A stretch of 64,000 bases of DNA from Reyranella sp. (GTDB taxonomy: Bacteria > Pseudomonadota > Alphaproteobacteria > Reyranellales > Reyranellaceae). The DNA is taken from the NCBI RefSeq assembly GCF_030651995.1, contig NZ_JAUSBN010000047.1, positions 1 to 64,000 of the forward strand, written 5' to 3'. A program made the position numbers and the translations under genes. Positions 1-6,537 of this stretch are shown piece after piece; within the stretch, counting starts at the first letter, position 1, and the number at the start of each line of letters is the position of its first letter. The notes below the pieces were generated by a model. That model saw nothing but the letters and a program-made list of their open reading frames with translations, ran no database searches and was not told the DNA's origin.

Positions 1-286
1 CGGCCCGCCGCCCGACCTCCCGTCAGAGTGCCGGCGTGCCGTGACATCTCCTCCACCGTCACCGACCGGTTCCGCAGCAGACGTGTGAACCGCATCTCCC
101 GCGCCCGCGTTCCCCCGAGCCGGCGGATGCACGACCCGGGCTGAAGCACCAATGCCGCATGCAACAAGGCCCCCCTTTTTGCAGCCGCCGGTCGCCGAAA
201 CCGCCCAGACCGTACTCCATACCCGACATCCAATTCTCCGCCCGCTGTGCTTCGGACAGAGAATCGAACCGCCTTACTCGACGCAA
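1..286 (-). pseudogene. IS4-type transposase, N-terminal part (frame broken, runs off window)
   Basis: Read on the minus strand from a TTG at 286, the frame gives a stretch with W, E and GFGDRRLQKGG, which resembles the N-terminal DNA-binding part of IS4/Tn5-like transposases. The reading then leaves the family pattern, but resumes in the -1 frame as ALLHAALVLQ, RRLGGTRAREMRF and RNRSVTVEEM and stays open to base 1. The switch is at a run of six C on the plus strand (170-175; six G in the coding sense, preceded by five A). One extra G would restore a single frame, so this is either a one-base deletion or a programmed -1 slip, which IS elements do use. The rest of the element lies outside the window, so I cannot see terminal repeats. 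Family assignment is from remembered pattern only. Apart from this, bases 1-345 hold nothing I can name. Confidence 0.55.
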
Positions 287-345
287 CTACGATGTGTGAA
301 TGCGATAGCTGCGCGGGCGGAGAGGGCAAATCACTCGAAGCGATA

Positions 346-1143
346 CTACAGCCCGAGCACGTCCTTCATGCCGTACAGGCCGGGCTTCCTGCCCTCCAAC
401 CACTTGGCCGAGGTCACGGCGCCGGCGGCATAGGTCTCGCGGCTGAAGGAGCGGTGGTTGAGTTCGAGCCGCTCGCCGGCCGCCGCGAAGTAGACCGTGT
501 GCACGCCCACCTCCTCGCCGCCGCGCAGGGTGGCGAAGCCGATCTCGCCGGTCGGACGCGCGCCGGTATGGCCGTCGCGGCTCTTGCGCCAGACATCCTC
601 GAGCTGGACCTTGCGGCCCGCCGCCGCGGCGCGGCCGAGCGCCAGCGCGGTGCCCGAGGGCGCGTCGATCTTGTGGCGATGGTGCATCTCCAGCACCTCG
701 ATGTCGTAGCTGGGGTCGAGCATCGACGCGGTCTTCTCGACCAGCGCCAGCAGGATGTTGACCCCCAGCGCCATGTTGGCCGCCCACAGGATCGGCACCT
801 TCTTCGCCGCGTCGTGGATCAGCCTGGTCTGGACGGGATCGAGGCCGGTCGTGCCGATCACCATGGCGACGCCGTTCTCGCCGGCCACCCTGGCGTGCGC
901 CACGGTCGCTTCCGGCACGGTGAAATCGATCACGCACTGGGCGGCCCTGATGGCGGCGGCGCTGTCGTCGCCGATCAGCACGCCGTTCGGCTCGATCCCG
1001 GCGATCTCGCCCGCATCCTTGCCCAGCGCCTTGGAGCCCGGCCTCTCGCTGGCGGCGGCCAGGGTCACGCCCTCGGTCCGCGCGATCTGGCGGACCAGCA
1101 TCTGGCCCATGCGCCCCGAGGCGCCGACGACGGCGATCTTCAT
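346..1143 (-). CDS. dapB: 4-hydroxy-tetrahydrodipicolinate reductase (DapB)
   Basis: Reduces 4-hydroxy-tetrahydrodipicolinate to tetrahydrodipicolinate with NAD(P)H in the diaminopimelate/lysine pathway, in the cytoplasm. The 265-residue length is the family norm. The N-terminal Rossmann loop GASGRMG is at residues 7-13, and the catalytic/substrate signature EMHHRHKIDAPSGTA covers about residues 152-166, with the histidine pair 154/155 and Lys158. The C-terminal Arg/Gly-rich tail and the F-x-R-x-T-Y segment (SFSRETYAAGAV) also match. The ATG at 1143 places the dinucleotide-binding loop right at the N-terminus, as expected. It is divergent from the DUF3303-like gene at 1201 with 57 bases between, and no other lysine gene is visible nearby. 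Confidence 0.95.
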   Translation of the reverse strand: MKIAVVGASGRMGQMLVRQIARTEGVTLAAASERPGSKALGKDAGEIAGIEPNGVLIGDDSAAAIRAAQCVIDFTVPEATVAHARVAGENGVAMVIGTTGLDPVQTRLIHDAAKKVPILWAANMALGVNILLALVEKTASMLDPSYDIEVLEMHHRHKIDAPSGTALALGRAAAAGRKVQLEDVWRKSRDGHTGARPTGEIGFATLRGGEEVGVHTVYFAAAGERLELNHRSFSRETYAAGAVTSAKWLEGRKPGLYGMKDVLGL

Positions 1144-1200
1144 CTCGTTCCTCTTCTCGTTGGTTGGCCTAGACTAACGGACCGGAAGCGAGGGGAACAC

Positions 1201-1470
1201 ATGCTCTTCATGGTGGTCGAGAAGTTGAAGAACCAGGACGGCAAGGCCGTCTATCGCAAGCTGCAGAAGGGCCGCGGCCTGCCCGACGGACTCGAGTTCG
1301 TCGCGAGCTACGTGACGGCCGATCTCGGCCGCTGCTTCCAGCTCATGCGCACCGACGACATCACGACGTTCCAGCGCTGGATCGCCGACTGGCAGGAGGT
1401 CGTCGAGTTCGAGGTCGTGCCCGTGGTCGAAGGCAAGACGACGCGCGAGGCGCTGGAGCCACTGCTGTAG
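1201..1470 (+). CDS. small DUF3303-like protein
   Basis: An 89-residue protein beginning MLFMVVEKLKN. It resembles the DUF3303 / small ferredoxin-like alpha+beta family (patterns ERFRG..., FQLMRTDD, F..WI..W.., EVVPVVEGKTTREAL), whose members have no established reaction. The frame is open much further upstream, but those codons lie antisense over dapB; the ATG at 1201 follows an AGCGAGGGGAA ribosome-binding stretch, so I start it there. It is 29 bases ahead of the GFA-fold gene on the same strand and may be co-transcribed with it. Function is not deducible from the sequence. Confidence 0.75.
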   Translation: MLFMVVEKLKNQDGKAVYRKLQKGRGLPDGLEFVASYVTADLGRCFQLMRTDDITTFQRWIADWQEVVEFEVVPVVEGKTTREALEPLL

Positions 1471-1499
1471 ACAGGAATTCCGACGAAGGAGAGCCGACG

Positions 1500-1901
1500 A
1501 TGATTTCAGGTGGCTGCCATTGCGGCGCGATTCGCTATCAGGCAGAGGGCGACGCCCTCAACCACGCGCTATGTCACTGCACGGACTGTCGGCGACATGC
1601 CGGCGCGCCGATGGTGGGCTGGACGATGTACCCGCAGGACGCGGTCAAGGTGACCAAGGGGACCCCAAAGCTCTACGCTTCGTCGGAGCATGGAAGGCGG
1701 CATTTCTGCCCCGACTGCGGCACCGGGCTCTTCTACGACAATGCGAAGGTGTTGCCGGGGCTCATCGATATCCAGAGCGCGACCTACGACGATCCGGACG
1801 CGGTGCCGGCGCAGCTCCACATCCAGGTCGCCGAGCGGATCGGATGGATGAAGACCGCCCATGAACTGCCGGCGTTCGACCGCTATCCGCCGCAGCCGTA
1901 G
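1500..1901 (+). CDS. GFA-family (CENP-V/Mss4 fold) protein
   Basis: A 133-residue zinc-binding protein of the glutathione-dependent formaldehyde-activating (Gfa)/CENP-V family. The family cysteines are all visible: C6 and C8 (GGCHCGAIRY), C25, C27 and C30 (CHCTDCRRHAG), and C70/C73 (FCPDCGTGLFY). GFA itself condenses formaldehyde with glutathione, but most paralogues have no proven activity, so the enzymatic role is open. AAGGAGAGCCGACG precedes the ATG at 1500. It converges with the M81 peptidase gene, whose stop is only 10 bases away. Confidence 0.85.
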   Translation: MISGGCHCGAIRYQAEGDALNHALCHCTDCRRHAGAPMVGWTMYPQDAVKVTKGTPKLYASSEHGRRHFCPDCGTGLFYDNAKVLPGLIDIQSATYDDPDAVPAQLHIQVAERIGWMKTAHELPAFDRYPPQP

Positions 1902-1910
1902 GGCGCGCGG

Positions 1911-3371
1911 CTACTTCCAGGGATCCGCCACCTTCGGCCAGAACGGCGTCTTGCGCTTGGTGTAGGGCCAGCGGGTGACGTCGGGGTCGGCGGCGCCGGG
2001 GGTGGCGACGTAGAGGATCTCCTTCGCGACGCCGACGAAGCCGTTATAGAAATGCTGCGCGCTCTTCACGATGACGACGCGGTAGTCGGCGGGCTCGGCG
2101 CCGACCGCGCGGAAGGCGTCGGCGTGGAAGGTCTGGTTGCGTCGGGTGCAGATTGCGATGTCGACATGCTCCGACGACAGCAGCGCCATGTCGCCGAGCG
2201 GCGACATCACCGGCCCGTAGGGCTGGAAGACGTTGCGGGCGATCTTCTTCACGGTGACGTCGAGGTCGACCGGATCGCCGCTCACCGTGCCCGACTTGCC
2301 GCCCAGGCGCATGCGGATGCGCGCGCCCTCGCCCGCCTCCTCAGCGATCTGGAAGGCCATCGGGTCCCACATCACGCCGAACAGCGCCGGCCCGATCTCG
2401 CGTTCGACCAGCGCCTTCAGCACGAAGGTCGAATCGCCCGGCGCGCCGGAGCCGGGATTGTCAGCGCGGTCGGCCAGCACCAGCGGGCCCTGGTTGTGCG
2501 AGGCCGCGCGGTCCATCGCCTCCTCGACGGTGAGGTACCGGGTGGCATAGCGCTCGCGATTGTCCCACAGCTCCTTGCCCAGCTGCTCGGCCAGCGCTTC
2601 GGCCTTCTTCAGGTCGCCGTCGGCCACGACCAGGGTGCGGGTTCCGACATCCTCCACGTCGGCGAACGAGAATCCGTGGCTCAGCGACACCGAGAGGATG
2701 CCGTCCTTGCCCTCGAGGCTCTTCATGCGAACGACGAACTCGTTGATCGGCGGCACGGAGGTCCGGTACTGCGCGATCATGCGGCAGTCGTAGCGCGCCA
2801 TCACCGGCTTCACCTTCCCGTCGACCGTGTCGGCGATGATCGCGAACAGCTCGGCGGCGCGCTCCATCGTGTCGGTGTGGGGATATTCCTTGTAGCCGAC
2901 CAGCACGTCGGCGCTGTCGAGCATCAGGGCGCTCAGGTGGCAGTGCAGGTCGAACTCGGCGCCGATCGCCACCTTGGGTCCGACGATGGCGCGGATGCGC
3001 GACAGGAGATCGCCCTCGCAGTCGTCGTAGCCGTCGGCCACCATGGCGCCGTGCACGTTGATCAGCACCGCATCGAGCGGCAGAGCGGCCTTGATGCCAT
3101 CGAGGATCTCGTCACGGAAATCCTCGTAGACCTTGCGCACGGTCGTGCCCGAGGGCGCCGCGAAGGTCGAGAGTCCCTCGATCACCGTCCAGCCGCGCTT
3201 CTCGGTCTCCCTGCGCCAGACGTGCATGGGGGCGGTGAAGTTGGTCGGCTCGTGTTTCGTGGCGTCGCCGTGCCAGATGCCATGCTCCTGGTAGCCTCGC
3301 AGGCCGGTGGGAAAGGGAACGAACTGGTTGGTCTCGGTCCCGAGGGCCGCGATGTAGACACGCTTGGACAA
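1911..3371 (-). CDS. M81 family metallopeptidase (MlrC-like), TTG start
   Basis: Similar to MlrC-type M81 peptidases, the zinc hydrolases known from microcystin-peptide degradation; the natural substrate here is unknown. About 486 residues. Visible family features are TETNQF near the N-terminus, LINVHGAMVADG (103-114), the metal-ligand region GAEFDLHCHLS (about 137-147), LADRADNPGSGAPGDS in the middle, and a C-terminal domain ending TRWPYTKRKTPFWPK. The open frame reaches back to 3530 but overlaps the tag gene. The TTG at 3371 is preceded by AAGGAG, which is the end of tag itself (its TAA stop lies within the spacer), and gives the expected SKRVYIAALGTETN start. The pair is therefore translationally coupled. 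No signal peptide is seen. Confidence 0.85.
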   Translation of the reverse strand: MSKRVYIAALGTETNQFVPFPTGLRGYQEHGIWHGDATKHEPTNFTAPMHVWRRETEKRGWTVIEGLSTFAAPSGTTVRKVYEDFRDEILDGIKAALPLDAVLINVHGAMVADGYDDCEGDLLSRIRAIVGPKVAIGAEFDLHCHLSALMLDSADVLVGYKEYPHTDTMERAAELFAIIADTVDGKVKPVMARYDCRMIAQYRTSVPPINEFVVRMKSLEGKDGILSVSLSHGFSFADVEDVGTRTLVVADGDLKKAEALAEQLGKELWDNRERYATRYLTVEEAMDRAASHNQGPLVLADRADNPGSGAPGDSTFVLKALVEREIGPALFGVMWDPMAFQIAEEAGEGARIRMRLGGKSGTVSGDPVDLDVTVKKIARNVFQPYGPVMSPLGDMALLSSEHVDIAICTRRNQTFHADAFRAVGAEPADYRVVIVKSAQHFYNGFVGVAKEILYVATPGAADPDVTRWPYTKRKTPFWPKVADPWK

Positions 3372-3375
3372 CGAC

Positions 3376-3969
3376 TTACTCCTTGGCGCAATGGCAGCCC
3401 GCGACATGGTCGTCGACCATGCCGGAGGCCTGCATGAAGGCGTAGCAGATGGTGGAGCCGACGAACTTGAAGCCGGCTTTCTGAAGGGCTTTCGACAGGG
3501 CGTCGCTTTCTGGCGAGCGCGCCGGCACATCCTTGAGGGTCTTCGGGCGGTTATTCTTCGGCGTGCCGCCGACGAAACTCCACAGGACCTTCGAGAAGGA
3601 GCCTTCGCGCTCCTTCAGCGCGAGATAGGCCTGGGCGTTGGTCACGCTGGCTGCGATCTTGCCCTTGTGGCGGATGATGCCGGGATCGAGCAGCAGCTTC
3701 TCCAGCTTCGCAGGGCGATAGCGCGCGATCTTCTCCGGATCGAACCCGTCATAGACCTTGCGGTAATGCTCGCGCTTGCGCAGCACGGTGATCCAGGAAA
3801 GGCCGGCCTGGCAGCCTTCCAGGGTCAGAAGCTCGAACAGCGCGCGATCGTCGCGCAGCGGCCGACCCCATTCCGTGTCGTGGTATTCCTGATAGAGCGG
3901 GTCGTCCGACACCCAGCCGCATCTTGGCTTGCCGTCCGCGCCGCTCACTCTATCGTGCTTCCAAACCAT
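3376..3969 (-). CDS. tag: DNA-3-methyladenine glycosylase I
   Basis: Removes 3-methyladenine from alkylated DNA (base excision repair). 197 residues, the family size. The zinc-snap residues appear as C17 in RCGWVSDDPLYQEYHD with the nearby H30, and at the C-terminus the HVAGC pair; the aromatic/acidic pocket is in LTLEGCQAGLSWITVLRKRE. The N-terminus is about 13 residues longer than in E. coli Tag. Its stop codon sits 4 bases upstream of the TTG of the M81 peptidase gene, and its start is 16 bases from the divergent haloacid dehalogenase gene, so both promoters must lie in a very short interval or inside coding sequence. Confidence 0.95.
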   Translation of the reverse strand: MVWKHDRVSGADGKPRCGWVSDDPLYQEYHDTEWGRPLRDDRALFELLTLEGCQAGLSWITVLRKREHYRKVYDGFDPEKIARYRPAKLEKLLLDPGIIRHKGKIAASVTNAQAYLALKEREGSFSKVLWSFVGGTPKNNRPKTLKDVPARSPESDALSKALQKAGFKFVGSTICYAFMQASGMVDDHVAGCHCAKE

Positions 3970-3985
3970 GTGAGGAAGCTACCCA

Positions 3986-4705
3986 ATGTCCAAGGTCCCC
4001 GCCAACCTGAAGGTCTGCATTTTCGATGTCTTCGGCACCGTCGTCGACTGGCGCGGCAGCCTGATCGCCGACCTGCCCGCACTCGGCAGGAAATACGGGA
4101 TCGAGACCGACTGGACGAGCTTCGCCGACGACTGGCGCGGCCTCTACCAGCCGCAGATGGGACGCGTGCGCAAGGGCGAGCTGCCGTGGACCCGCATCGA
4201 CGATCTGCACAAGGAAGCCTTCGAGATGCTGCTCGCCAAGCGCGGCCTGAAGCATCCGGGCGAGGAAGGCGCGTGGGAGTTCACCCATCTCTGGCACAAG
4301 CTCCGGCCCTGGCCCGATTCGGTCGAGGGCATCGGCATGATGAAGAAGAAGTTCGTCGTGGCCACGCTCAGCAACGGCAACGTCGCGCTGCTGATCAACA
4401 TGGCCAGGAACGGCGGCATTCCCTGGGACCATTGCTTCTCGGGCGAGACCTTCCATCACTACAAGCCCGACCCCGAAGCCTATCTCGGTGTCGTCGACAG
4501 CATGTACCTCATGCCCGAGCAGGTGATGCTGGTGGCGGCGCACAACAACGACCTGGCGGCGGCGCAGAAGTGCGGCCTGTCGACCGGCTTCGTCCTGCGC
4601 CCCGGCGAGCACGGCCCGAACCAGACACGCGACCTCAAGGCCGAGGGCGAGTGGAACGCGGTGGGCACGTCGATGATTGATCTCGCGAAGAAGCTTGGGT
4701 GCTGA
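3986..4705 (+). CDS. haloacid dehalogenase, type II (HAD superfamily)
   Basis: A 239-residue HAD hydrolase of the L-2-haloacid dehalogenase (type II) group. Motif I is FDVFGTVVDW with the nucleophile Asp14; motif II is in VVATLSNGNVALL; motif III is the lysine of HYKPDPEAYLG; and the acidic/Asn end motif is MLVAAHNNDLAAAQKCGLSTGF (usually written VAAHxxDLxAA in this group). Members dehalogenate 2-haloalkanoates by inversion, though many annotated members have unproven substrates. Translation starts at 3986 after GAGGAAGCTACCCA. The gene is alone on the plus strand and converges with the amidase gene, with a palindromic repeat between. Confidence 0.88.
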   Translation: MSKVPANLKVCIFDVFGTVVDWRGSLIADLPALGRKYGIETDWTSFADDWRGLYQPQMGRVRKGELPWTRIDDLHKEAFEMLLAKRGLKHPGEEGAWEFTHLWHKLRPWPDSVEGIGMMKKKFVVATLSNGNVALLINMARNGGIPWDHCFSGETFHHYKPDPEAYLGVVDSMYLMPEQVMLVAAHNNDLAAAQKCGLSTGFVLRPGEHGPNQTRDLKAEGEWNAVGTSMIDLAKKLGC

Positions 4706-4735
4706 ACGAGAGAAGCGGTCCGTACCTCTCTTCCA

Positions 4736-4759
4736 CCTCTCCCCCTAGCGGGGGAGAGG
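4736..4759. repeat. small palindromic repeat, family A (CTCTCCCCCTAGCGGGGGAGAG type)
   Basis: A 24-base near-perfect palindrome with a CCTCTCCCCC arm, TAGC centre and complementary GGGGGAGAGG arm, in the 83-base gap between two converging genes. The same unit recurs at 57885-57908 (identical core) and several times, in variant form, at 53007-53232. It may act as a bidirectional terminator or mRNA 3' stabiliser here, which is inference from position. Confidence 0.8.
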
Positions 4760-4788
4760 AACATGACGACGGAAGGTTTCAGCTCCCG

Positions 4789-6186
4789 TCAGAGTTTCGG
4801 GCGGCGTGAGCGCCACGGCGTGGCGCGTTCGTAGGCCGCGCCGGCGGCCAGGACGCTGGCCTCGTCGAACGGGCGGCCGGCCAGCTGGAAGGCGAGCGGC
4901 AGGCCTTCGGCATCGAAGCCGCAGCACACCGCGGCGGCAGGCTGGCCGGTGACGTTGAAGGGCATGCTGAGCGACGGCTTGCCGAGGAAATGGAAGATCG
5001 GCGCCGGATCCTCGAAGACTTCCGGCGGGCCCCACTGGTTGGCCGTCATCACGAGATCGTAGCCGCGCATCGCCTCGCGCGTGTCCTGCTGCAGCTTGCG
5101 CCTGAACCGCAGCGCCGAGATGTACTGCTCGGCCGAGAGGAAGGCGCCGAGCTGAAAGCGGCGCCGTGTCGTGTAGCCGAACTTCTCGGGCCGCTCGATC
5201 ACGTCGCGGCGATGGATGGCGTGCGCCTCGGTGGTGATGATGACACGGCCGCAGATGTGATAGTCGCGGATGTCGGGGAAGATCACCTCCTCCACCGTGG
5301 CGCCGAGGTCGCGCATCACACGCACGGCCTCTTCCATCCCGGCGGCCATGTCGTCGGTGAGCTTGCCGTCGGGTCCTTCGTACCAGCTGCGCGCCAGGGC
5401 GATGCGCAGGCCCTTGATCGGGCGCCGGGCCGCCGCGCCATAGTCGACCTTGGGCGCACGGGCCGAAGCCTGGTCATTGGGATCGTGGCCGGCCAGCACG
5501 TCGAGCATCAGCGCGCAGTCCTCGGTCGTCCAGGCCATGGGTCCGGCCGTGTCGAGGCTGAACGAAAGCGGGTAGATTCCGCAGCGGCTCACCAGCCCAT
5601 AGGTCGGCTTGATGCCGGCCGTGGCGCAATAACCCGCCGGGTTGCGGATCGAGCCGCCGGTGTCGGAGCCCATCGCACCCATGCAGAGCGCCGCCGCGAT
5701 CGCCGCACCGGAGCCGCTCGAGGAGCCGCCGGGCTGGTAGGCGGTGTTCCACGGATTGCGCACGGCCGGGAAGGGCTGATCGGGCGTCATCGCGCCGTTG
5801 GCGAACTCGTGCGTGCCGAGCTTGCCCAGGATCACCGCGCCTGAATCCTTGAGGCGTCGCACCGTCTCGGCGTCGATGGCCGGTACGTAGTCGATCTTGA
5901 GATGCGAATGACCGGTCGTCTTCACGCCGGCCGTTTCGTAGATGTCCTTCAGCCCGATCGGAATGCCGTGCATCGGCCCGCGCCGCAGGCCGCCCCGCAT
6001 TTCCATGTCGGCCTGCCGCGCGGCATTCAACGCGACGTCGGCGGTGACGTTGACGTAGCTGTGGAGGCTGCCGTCGACCGCCGCGATGCGCGCCAGAAAC
6101 GCCTCGGTCAACGCCGTCGAGGTGAGGTCGCCGCGCGCCATCAGGCGACCGGCCTCGGCAATTCCGAGTGTCGTCAGATCGGTCAT
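4789..6186 (-). CDS. amidase (amidase signature family, AtzE/GatA-like)
   Basis: A 465-residue amidase-signature hydrolase. The Ser-cisSer-Lys triad is complete: Lys80 in GIPIGLKDIYETAG, cis-Ser155 in QPGGSSSGSGAA, and nucleophile Ser179 in GSDTGGSIRNPAG; the 24- and 99-residue spacings match the family. The open frame runs far upstream to 8049, but that part is antisense to the transporter gene; the ATG at 6184-6186 gives a normal N-terminus (MTDLTTLGIAEAGRLM). It lies 8 bases downstream of a 64-codon gene resembling AtzG, the small partner of the amidase AtzE in cyanuric acid/biuret degradation, so the two probably form a complex. The divergent ABC importer (6538-12035) may bring in the substrate. 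Substrate identity cannot be read from sequence. Confidence 0.9.
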   Translation of the reverse strand: MTDLTTLGIAEAGRLMARGDLTSTALTEAFLARIAAVDGSLHSYVNVTADVALNAARQADMEMRGGLRRGPMHGIPIGLKDIYETAGVKTTGHSHLKIDYVPAIDAETVRRLKDSGAVILGKLGTHEFANGAMTPDQPFPAVRNPWNTAYQPGGSSSGSGAAIAAALCMGAMGSDTGGSIRNPAGYCATAGIKPTYGLVSRCGIYPLSFSLDTAGPMAWTTEDCALMLDVLAGHDPNDQASARAPKVDYGAAARRPIKGLRIALARSWYEGPDGKLTDDMAAGMEEAVRVMRDLGATVEEVIFPDIRDYHICGRVIITTEAHAIHRRDVIERPEKFGYTTRRRFQLGAFLSAEQYISALRFRRKLQQDTREAMRGYDLVMTANQWGPPEVFEDPAPIFHFLGKPSLSMPFNVTGQPAAAVCCGFDAEGLPLAFQLAGRPFDEASVLAAGAAYERATPWRSRRPKL

Positions 6187-6194
6187 GGGAGCCT

Positions 6195-6389
6195 CTACTC
6201 GTCGGCGCGAAAGACTTGCGGCGGCTCGGCAGCCCAGGCCCAGCGCTCGGGGATGCGCTCCATCAGGCCGAGCAGGCCGACATAGCCCTTGTGCAGGTGG
6301 CCGATGTCTTCCTCGGTCAGGGTGAGACCGGTCAGCGCGGCGCGTGCCCGGAATTCCTCGAGCGTTGGCGCCCTGGTCGATGATGTCAT
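6195..6389 (-). CDS. AtzG-like small amidase partner (DUF4089-like)
   Basis: A 64-residue protein, mostly helical, with a C-terminal tail EPPQVFRADE that resembles the proline/Val-Phe-Arg tail of DUF4089/AtzG-like proteins. Such proteins are GatC-like chaperone/assembly subunits of amidases. The start at 6387-6389 has a strong GGAGG eight bases upstream; a longer open frame to 6476 lacks this. The stop is 8 bases before the amidase ATG, so the two are one operon. The family match is from motif memory; the gene position makes it much more likely. Confidence 0.7.
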   Translation of the reverse strand: MTSSTRAPTLEEFRARAALTGLTLTEEDIGHLHKGYVGLLGLMERIPERWAWAAEPPQVFRADE

Positions 6390-6406
6390 TACGTTCCTCC
6401 GCAACG

Positions 6407-6425
6407 ATCGATGCATGCAATCGAT
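6407..6425. promoter_or_regulatory. inverted repeat between amidase and transporter operons
   Basis: Two ATCGAT blocks (6407-6412 and 6420-6425) flank GCATGCA, making a 19-base near-palindrome about 34 bases upstream of the sigma-54-like element and 17 bases upstream of the small amidase-partner gene. Position suits an activator or repressor site serving both divergent operons. No regulator gene lies next to it, so the factor is unknown. Confidence 0.4.
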
Positions 6426-6458
6426 ATGCCGCCGCGAGCGTAGCGCGCCCACGTTGCG

Positions 6459-6476
6459 TTGGCTTGCCCCTTGCAT
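6459..6476 (+). promoter_or_regulatory. sigma-54 type promoter (-24/-12)
   Basis: TTGGCTTGCCCCTTGCAT carries the -24 GG (6461-6462) and -12 GC (6473-6474) exactly ten bases apart, with TTGGC and TTGCAT contexts as in the RpoN consensus. Transcription would begin near 6486, about 50 bases ahead of the binding-protein ATG. RpoN promoters often serve nitrogen-source uptake, which fits the amidase/importer pair. Confidence 0.65.
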
Positions 6477-6537
6477 GACGGAACGGGACGGCTTGCGTCG
6501 GGGTCACCGACGGGATCGCCGAACCGGGGAGTAGTGA

